A stretch of 64,000 bases of DNA from positions 19,124,545 to 19,188,544 of the forward strand of contig NC_081551.1 of NCBI RefSeq assembly GCF_901000735.1, in the 5' to 3' direction. Both the position numbers and the translations under genes were made by a program. Every line of letters starts with the position of its first letter. Positions within the stretch are counted from its first letter, which is position 1. Shown piece after piece: positions 56,771 through 64,000 of this stretch. The DNA comes from Corylus avellana. Its lineage: Eukaryota; Streptophyta; Magnoliopsida; Fagales; Betulaceae. The notes beneath the pieces are model-generated. The model did no database searches. It was not told the DNA's origin and was given only the letters and a program-made list of their open reading frames with translations.

Positions 56771-57208
56771 AATTGAGAAAAGAAGAACGGGAGTGGCCGG
56801 CCATGGTGCAGAGAAACACATGAGGGAGCTGCCATGCAGAGGAATTCCCAAAAAAAATGGAAAATTAAAATTTAGTTGAAAATTAATTTGAATTAATAAA
56901 TTTTTTAATTAAAAAAAAATTCCAAAAAAAATTTTGAAAAAGAAAATTTAATTTTTTATTTAATTTTTCAATTTTCTGACGTGGGAGTGAAATATCACGT
57001 CAGAAAATTCTAACGTGCAAACACTTACCACGTCAGAAAATTATTCTGACGTAGTGTATAGTAAAACATCAGAATTTTTTGACGTTCTACCCACTGACGC
57101 GTCAGGAAATTTTTTTTCCTGTCACCTATGTTTCTGACAATCTACACACGTCGGACACCAGAAAACGTCAGAAATCTCCAGTCAAAAAAAATTTGTTTTT
57201 TTGTAGTG
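55833..57208. mobile_element. CACTA (En/Spm)-type non-autonomous element
   Basis: 1376 bp starting CACTACAAAAAAA and ending TTTTTTTGTAGTG, the classic CACTA ends, with flanking TGT/TGC (2 of 3 bases matching; a 3-bp duplication is expected). Both subterminal regions are packed with CTGACGTG / CACGTCAG motifs, typical transposase-binding repeats. The core holds an AT microsatellite (56036-56067), an A-rich/GA-rich tract (56460-56530) and a GA microsatellite (56739-56768). No transposase gene; the low-complexity ORFs are compositional. Confidence 0.88.
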
Positions 57209-58638
57209 TGCTTGGTGGTTTGGGTGGATAGCTAATAGCACCATTTTATTGTAGAAAACCCTACATTTTAATTAATTGTTCGTCAAACCTAAACAAATAA
57301 AACCAATTTAAATGCATGTTTTATCTAATTAAAATTTGAAACACATATTTAAGTATTTGAGAGAGATATGAACTGGGTCAATTTTACACCTTATTAAGTA
57401 TTAATACATAATAATTTGATTTATATTATTTGTTTCCTTATTTGATTCAGACATTAATAATACTTGATTTATTGAATAATTTATTTTTGAAAATTATTAA
57501 CCGTTTAATTGAGAGACTCTAAACCGAATCATAAACGTATTTAATATACATATTAAAGTGACTAAACATATTAATACATAAGAATTTGATTTGTATTATT
57601 TGTTTTCTTATTTGATTTTGATATTAATAATAGTTAATTTATTGAATATTTTATGTTATAACAATTTTTCCTATGGTGGATTGCGTGTTCTTTGAGGCCT
57701 TCAAGATCTACAATATGTCGTCGTCATGCACTCCAAATCACTACAAAAGAGCAAAAAACGTCAAAAGGGTCCGACAGCGTATTCACAGTGGACACTCTGA
57801 TGCCAGAAAGATTGTGCTTCGATGCACAATAATTCAATATGCTTAAATGGACTAATTGAGCTCTAATCTACAATTTCTTATATGAGAGAGTATGATGTTG
57901 TACCTTTAGTAGGCGCCTATTTATAGGCTAGAGAATTGAGATAGAATTGAACTTATTCTCATAGAAAGTTGAGATAGAATTGAACTAGGTCTCTTGAAGA
58001 GTTGAGATAGACTTGAATAGCTATCTTCTAGAGATAAGTTTGAGTAGCTCTCCTATTTGTATTGAATTAGGATTCATGGGAGCTTGAGTTAGAATTAAGC
58101 TCCTATTTTGGATCCCTTGTAGACTTCTATTCCAATATAATCATGATTGGAATATATCTTCTATTAATTAATTAAATACCTCTTGCTATTTGATTAATAC
58201 CTTTATGGGCCTATTGGCGATTGAGCCTAGAATTTAGTGAGCCTGTAGTGTGAATTTATTGCCAATAATTTATATATGGAAAATTATTAACCGGTTAAAT
58301 CAGAGACCCTAAACAGATTTTTTTTTTTTTTTTTTTTTTTCGGAGAATCCTAAACGTATTTAATATGCATATTAAAGTGACTAAACATATTAATACATAA
58401 TAATTTGATTTATACTGTTTGTTTCCTTATTTGAGTCAGACATTAATAATACATAATTTAATGACCGATTTTTTAAGTAAAAAACCGATTCACTCTTAAA
58501 AAATCAGTTAAAAAATTATGCCTTAAAAAATCGGTTTAGCCTTAAAAAAAAAAAAAAAAAGGTGGGTTCACGCTACATGTCGCAATTTTAAGGCACTTCT
58601 GGGAGGTGTTTCGGCTATTATATATACTAGTTTATAAC
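57209..58638. repeat. AT-rich stretch with a dispersed internal repeat
   Basis: A block with TTAATACATA(A)TAATTTGAT and GTTTCCTTATTTGA occurs about three times (57400-57480, 57570-57650, 58390-58460). At 57739 CACTACAAAAGAGC resembles a lone CACTA end. No gene seen. Confidence 0.5.
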
Positions 58639-59234
58639 CGTCCTCTTCCACGATGGACTGATAGAAATCTACTTGAAAAAAATAGGGGACAATTTAAAGT
58701 TTGACTGGTTTTGTTTCTTATGATTTCTCAGAAGCCAAGCATGATGTTAAAAGAAGGGTTGAGTCTTACCTGAATTGCAGAAGCAGGAAACAAAACCTAT
58801 TTGCTGTGGATGTGAGATTTTTGGGCTTGCTACGGTGGTAGGAATGTCGGCGTCTTTAGGCAAGATAGAATTCTGGAAACCTCTTGCTTCAGGCAATTTT
58901 TCTTCTTCTTCTAAAACCCAACGATTGACTTATAGAAATTTGAAACGACCACAGTAATATTCTACCCGGTATCGCTTCTCACATTACTTCAAATCATCGT
59001 CCTCTTCCGCAATGGACTTATAGAAATCTACTTGAAAAAAACAGGGGACAATTTAAAGTTTGACTGGTTCTCATAAGCCAAGCATGGTGTTAAAAGAAGG
59101 GTTGAGAATTGCAGAAGCAGGAAACAAAACCTATTTGCTGTGGACGTGAGATTTTTGGGCTTGTTACGGTGGTAGGAACGTCGACGTCTTCAGGAAAGGT
59201 AGAATTCTGGAGACCTCTTGCTTCAGGCAATTTT
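58639..59234 (+). repeat. Direct repeat of about 250 bp
   Basis: 58639-58900 and 58998-59234 both run from CGTCCTCTTCC, GAAATCTACTTGAAAAAAA and GAAACAAAACCTATTTGCTG to CTTCAGGCAATTTT. They have diverged by several indels. A 60-codon ORF in the first copy is broken in the second. Confidence 0.75.
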
Positions 59235-59471
59235 GAACCTGCAAATCTTTTAATAAATTAATGTCGCAAATCTTTTAATAAATTAATGATACAAAATAAA
59301 ACAGCAATTAAAAAATATGGACACGGTAAATCTTTTAATAAATTAATCATACAAAATAAAATTTAAGATTTTTAATAAATATGGACACATATCGCAATTA
59401 TAATATGGACATGTGTCACAATTCCAAAGATTTTCTCTACATCAAACTCGACTTTTATATATATATATATA

Positions 59472-59516
<45 letters not shown>

Positions 59517-59933
59517 CTAGAACATAATCTTCATTATAATTTAATTTTAAAATTTAAACGTATCATCATCTTACTTTTCATGTGAAAAAATCTGTCATGT
59601 CTCTTTCAATGAAAATATATACTAAAGGTTTTGCACCAGTACATCATTGAACAAAATAAATAAAACGCATAACGTTCTAATCATTTCAAAAAATGTAAAA
59701 GCAAAATAAGCAAAATATTATCTATTCTTTTTAGTACAAAATAAAACAAATAATTAACTCAATATTTAATGCAATCAAATAAATCTCTTTCAATACTTTC
59801 AAAAAAAGTGTTAAACAATTAATATATATATACACAATAAAATATTCAAATGAATTAAAACCTAAAATCTCATTAGTGTGATACCTATTATATTTCAATA
59901 CAAATAAAATTTTTTAAAAAACAAACATAAAAA
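59235..59933. other. AT-rich spacer with microsatellite
   Basis: Includes the phrase AAATCTTTTAATAAATTAAT three times (59244-59345) and an AT repeat at 59456-59513. No gene. Confidence 0.5.
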
Positions 59934-60491
59934 TAAGGATAAAGTCCACATACCCCCCTCAAACTACCACCTAATTGACAATGTTTCACTCAAACTTTCA
60001 ATTGTGGCAATATCCCCCAAATTGCCAAAATATTGTCAATGTCACACCCAAGGCTCACAAAAAAAAAAATATTTTTTTGAACGATTTTTTTTTTAAAAAA
60101 AAAAAAAAAAGAAGAGGAATTTTTTATTTAAAAAAACAAAACAATTTTTTTTAAATGAAAATTTTTTAATTTTTAAAACTGAAATTTTTATTTAAAAAAA
60201 AAAAATCAATTTTTATAAAAAATTGAAATTTTTTAGCTTTTTTTCTTATAAAACGATTTTTTTTTTCTTAATTTACCACCCCTTGGATTTTATATATAAA
60301 TATTTTTTTTTAGTTTTAGATTTTTCTAGAAGCTTTAGTATTTTTTATTTTTATTTTACTAAAGGCAGTTTCATCATTGGGGGGAACATTGACAATTTTT
60401 GGTAGTTTGGAGGGACATTATCACAATTGAAAGTTTTGGGGGCATTGTCAGTTGGGTGGTAGTTTAAGGGGCATACGTGGACTTTCCCCTA
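59934..60491. mobile_element. Foldback MITE with about 115-bp inverted repeats
   Basis: The left end AAGTCCACATACCCCCCTCA and CTACCACCTAATTGACAATG are matched in reverse by the right end CATTGTCAGTTGGGTGGTAG ... CATACGTGGACTTTCCCC. The core is A/T homopolymers. A decayed relative lies at 33886-34303. Confidence 0.75.
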
Positions 60492-61534
60492 AAAATAATC
60501 AATCACAAAGATAAATCCAAGCACGAAATTTTCGATTGAATAGAAACCTTAAACTAAATCAAATACAGAGCAAATTAAATAAACAAAATCTTTTTTCTTT
60601 TATGACGACTTAATAAAACAAAATATTTCACTCAACATTACAATCAAATAAACACACTATAATCTTCCATTAGTCTACTAAAAATAAAAAAAAATAAAAA
60701 TTATTATCTGAATTCAGAAGCTTCAATTTTTATCAAAGAACAAACCTTCAAACAAATTATAAATTGAAAAAATAAACAACCCACAAATACACTTAGTACT
60801 CAATTACAGTTGTTTGAAGAGTATTGAGCTTATAACCCGCGCTATATGCATGATTCTTTATTATAATTTAATTTTAAAATTTAAACACATCATTTTTCAT
60901 TATAAGTTAAAAAGACGTATAAAAATATATCTCAAATTTTTAAATAAAAAAATGACAAAACGATGTCCTTGTCATTTCAAGTCTTATGTATATTTTGAAT
61001 ATTTGAAAATATTTTGAGATATTCATTGCTTAAAAACATGAGTCATTGGAGTGTGTATCATGTATGTTTACTTGACTGTTGAGGGGGAGGATTTTTTATT
61101 TTTTTATTTTTTTTTTCATTTCAAGTGTCTTGGTTGATATTGAGTCGTGCATTGACAGTGAAGGGGAGTGTTTGTTTATGTTATTCATGATATTTTTTTT
61201 CTACATGCATTTTTCAAATTTTGATCATAAGTAGTTTTGAGTTGGTAATAACCTTAAGCATTCATGTTCCACATATGTTTGATGTATTTTGTGAGTGTTT
61301 TAAGAAACATGGGACTTTTTGTCAATTTATGACAAAAATGGGGAATGAATATTTGGAGATGATGGGAGAAGTTAGCCAACCATGAGATCTTTTATGTGCT
61401 TGTGATTGGGATTTTGGGTTGTCTCGGGTTATTGGTTTTTGTCATCGAATTGCCAAAGAGAGAGTTTATTAGTATTGTTGTTGTCTAAATTTTAGGACTG
61501 TCAAAATTTACCGGGAAACAGGAATCGGAACCGG
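60492..61534. other. AT-rich intergenic up to the contig end
   Basis: No gene recognised. The last bases (ACTGTCAAAATTTACCGG ... GGAATCGGAACCGG) look like the beginning of a CCGGTT-repeat transposon cut by the gap. Confidence 0.45.
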
Positions 61535-61634
61535 NNNNNNNNNNNNNNNNNNNNNNNNNNNNNNNNNNNNNNNNNNNNNNNNNNNNNNNNNNNNNNNNNN
61601 NNNNNNNNNNNNNNNNNNNNNNNNNNNNNNNNNN
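61535..61634. other. Scaffold gap (100 N)
   Basis: Exactly 100 N, with an A28 run starting right after it. Confidence 0.99.
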
Positions 61635-62029
61635 AAAAAAAAAAAAAAAAAAAAAAAAAAGACAGCTCAAACAAAAGGATAGAGAAAGCCAACAAAACCA
61701 AGTAGGAATCAACGAATCAAACAGATGTCTTAATTCTCAATTCTGGTGGGCACCGCATTGCATTAAAAATTTAAAATATAAGTATGAGCTGGCACGCTCC
61801 GCATTGTATTAAAAATTAAAAAATAAATATGAGCTGGCACGCACCGCATCCGCATTGCATTAAAAATTAAAATATAAAAATATAAAAATATGAAATTACG
61901 CGTTTAGGCTTCCGCCTCTATAGATTAGATCCTAACCGTAGGATCGACCTATTGTGTATCTAACTAAATCAAACTAAAATTTGGTTGTCAGACTTTCATT
62001 CAATTGTGTATCGTATCTAACAACCCCAT
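61635..62029. repeat. Short direct repeats
   Basis: GCACCGCATTGCATTAAAAATT-type units of about 55 bp occur three times (61748-61890) with the linking phrase TATGAGCTGGCACGC. No gene. Confidence 0.55.
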
Positions 62030-62413
62030 TGAATGAATGACTTATTTATTGCTCTCGTCATCAGACTCGCCTTTCTCTCTCCTCGACAAAGTTCGCATCT
62101 TTATCTTTGGCTCTCCTTCGCCTTCTCCTTCTCCTTAATACTAGAACGCCGTATCCTCGTTCTTTCCCTACCCTACAAAGCCCCATATCCTTTCTCATAT
62201 TTCTACCTTTGTATCTTTATTTGATTTCGGGTTAGTATTTTTATTTCATTCTGTTTGTATTTTTGTTTGGAAGAGTGCGAGTGCTAGATCTACCTGTTCT
62301 GATGGTCAAAACTAATTTCTCTTGCTTTTGATTTTCTGTATTTTAAGGGCCGAGAAGAAAAAGACAATTACGCTTATAACCGACGGCCCCCCAGGCTCAG
62401 ACGACTTTTATAG
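62030..62413 (+). other. Gene 5' end, copy 1 (leader, intron, exon)
   Basis: A CT-rich leader (CTCGACAAAGTTCGCATCTT ... CTTCTCCTTCTCC), an intron-like T-rich part and a putative exon 62348-62413 between TTTTAAG and AG|GTTTG. The gene is not recognised. The same arrangement returns at 63600-64000. Confidence 0.45.
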
Positions 62414-62968
62414 GTTTGATTGTGTTTTTATTTTAATTTTTGTGTCTGAAACTAGATCTATGTTCTCTTCTAAGTGCTAGATCTAGGTTTGATTGTGTTT
62501 GTATTTTAATTTTCAAGTCTGAAACCAGAGCCGCCCTGTTTATATCTACTCTGTTCTAAGTTCTAGATTTGATTGTGTTTGTATTTTAATTTTCAACTCT
62601 GAAACCAGAGCCGCCCTGTTTTTATCTACGCTGTTCTAAGTTTGTTTTTGTATTTTAATTTTCAAGTCTGAAACCAGAGCTGCCCAGTTTTTATCTGTTC
62701 TAAGTGCTAGATCTAGGTTTGATTGTGTTTGTATTTTAATTTTCAGGTCTGAAACCAGAGTCGCCCTTTTTTATCTACTCTCTTCTCATCTAGGTTTGAT
62801 TATGTTTGTATTTTAATTTTCAACTCTGAATCCAGACCCGGCCTTTTTTATCTACTCTGTTCGCAGTGCTAGATCTAAGTTTGATTGTGTTTGTATTTTA
62901 ATTTTCAACTCTGAAACTAGGTTTGATTGTGTTTGTATTTTAATTTTCAAGTCTGAAACCAGAGGGTT
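62411..62968 (+). repeat. Minisatellite of about 45-85-bp units
   Basis: Eight imperfect units, each with GGTTTGATTGTGTTTGTATT, TTAATTTTCAAGTCTGAAAC and, in most, CAGAGCCGCCCTGTTTT and CTAGATCTAG. It follows the exon of the preceding locus directly. Confidence 0.85.
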
Positions 62969-63599
62969 AAATGTTTGAGTTGCCTGTTTTCGAAGTATAT
63001 TCTTTCTATTAATTCTAAGAGTCATCAAAAAAAGGTTGAGAGATCAAGAATTTGATGGCATACTAGAAAAAAGATTTAGCACTATACATTTATGATATTC
63101 TGATACATAATGAAATCAAGAGTTTGATTTAGATTTATTTAATTTAATACAATTCAATAATGGAGATACTTTTATCAAGCTTAGTGGTAAGGTTAATGGG
63201 TGAGGGGCGACAGAGGGACAGATAGAGACAGCATTCTTCCACTCTCATCTGCATCTTTCTATTCAAATATCCAAACATGGGAGTGTTGCCCATCATAATT
63301 TGCTTCACTCTTCTTCTATTCTCTTCCCAGTGCTTCCTTGAATCCAAACACATACTGTATGTTTAGTCTCTTAGATCCTAAGGTATCCTGTGTTGCTATC
63401 GTCATATTATATTCTTGATTTATGTTAACAAGTGGATGTTCTTAGGATTTGATTTATGCATATACTTTTTGTAACTATATTTTATCTATAAGCGGTACGA
63501 CATAAATCTTATCCTGAACTCAATTGAAAACATAGAGTGGCATGCTGTGGGTAGAGGCACGAATGTGTGCCAAGTGTCATTGTATTATATATCTCACTA
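62969..63599. other. Spacer between the two gene 5' ends
   Basis: No gene recognised; the minus-strand ORF at 63144-63353 has no known content. Confidence 0.45.
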
Positions 63600-64000
63600 A
63601 GAGGTACAACATTAATCTTCTCTACAACTCAATTGAAAACTCTATTTCTCTATCTTCAACAAAGTTTGCATCCTTGGCCCTCTTTCTCCTTCTCCTTCAT
63701 GCCAGAACACACTGTATCTTCTCTCTTTCCCTACCCAACCAAGCCGTATCTCCTTGCTCATATTTATACCTTTGTATCTTTGATTTCGTGATATGAGGAT
63801 CGGATCTAACCTTTCATTTTGATCATCGGGGTTAGTATTTTTATTTGATTCTGTTTGTATTTTTGTTTGGAGTGCTAGATCTACCTGTTCTGATGGTCAA
63901 AACTAATTACTCTTCTTTTGATTTTCTGGCTTTTAAGGGCTGAGAGTGAAAAAGACAATTACACTTATATCTCGCCTGCCCTGCAAACCACAAACTGGAG
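63600..64000 (+). other. Gene 5' end, copy 2, cut by the window edge
   Basis: Matches 62030-62380: CT-rich leader with CAACAAAGTTTGCATC, AGTGCTAGATCTACCTGTTC, then acceptor GGCTTTTAAG at 63937 and an exon reading AESEKDNYTYISPALQTTNW to the end of the window. The product is not recognised. Confidence 0.45.

Noticed and set aside
56203..56879. ORFs with ERERER and LSLSLS runs
   Set aside because: Translation of the GA microsatellite inside the CACTA-type element.
62411..62968. CRISPR-like array
   Set aside because: The units vary in length, have no unique spacers, and the genome is a plant; it is a minisatellite.

Overview
The window is nuclear DNA of a flowering plant, almost certainly a eudicot and probably woody. 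It is AT-rich, has GT-AG introns and plant-specific protein families, and carries a dense mixture of Copia, hAT, Mutator, CACTA, SINE and LINE sequences. The species cannot be fixed from the sequence. Four runs of exactly 100 N (8179-8278, 25014-25113, 43795-43894, 61535-61634) mark scaffold joins of unknown size, so the window is five contigs. Only a few loci look like intact genes: a pentatricopeptide repeat gene (36560-38410, minus) and two full-length genes of the plant DUF2828 family (5680-7569 plus; 50824-52713 minus).

Region by region: 1-233 holds one exon of a site-1 protease (subtilase). 1.9-8.2 kb holds two DUF2828 copies in tandem, the first broken and fused to a GC-rich GGTC minisatellite, the second intact. 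8.3-15.8 kb holds a proton-pump-interactor exon fragment, a gag-only Copia element, a hAT element with perfect 8-bp target duplications and a third, decayed DUF2828 copy on the minus strand. 16.9-17.0 kb is a SINE with a 15-bp target duplication. 17.0-32.7 kb is a duplication of about 7.6-8 kb whose copies meet at a gap; each copy contains two related, unrecognised multi-exon loci, the second carrying an RNase H-like ORF that lacks three of four catalytic aspartates. 32.7-36.5 kb is foldback elements and a second hAT element. 36.6-38.4 kb is the PPR gene. 39.3-46.8 kb is a second gap-centred duplication carrying a scrambled bHLH121 fragment next to LTR-like segments. 46.4-55 kb holds solo DUF2828 leader sequences, the fourth (intact) DUF2828 copy and another GGTC minisatellite. 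55.8-57.2 kb is a CACTA-type element. 57.2-64 kb is AT-rich repeats, with a duplicated gene 5' end and a splice-donor-containing minisatellite at the right edge.

The main theme is dispersal of one gene family with its own control region. DUF2828 copies carry a conserved promoter module, a CT-rich 5' leader and a 5'UTR intron (386 nt in both intact copies); promoter-leader pieces also occur alone; in two places a second leader lies head-to-head. The second theme is assembly: both large near-identical duplications meet exactly at 100-N gaps, the pattern expected of unmerged overlapping (for example haplotypic) contigs. That must be settled before the duplications are read as biology.
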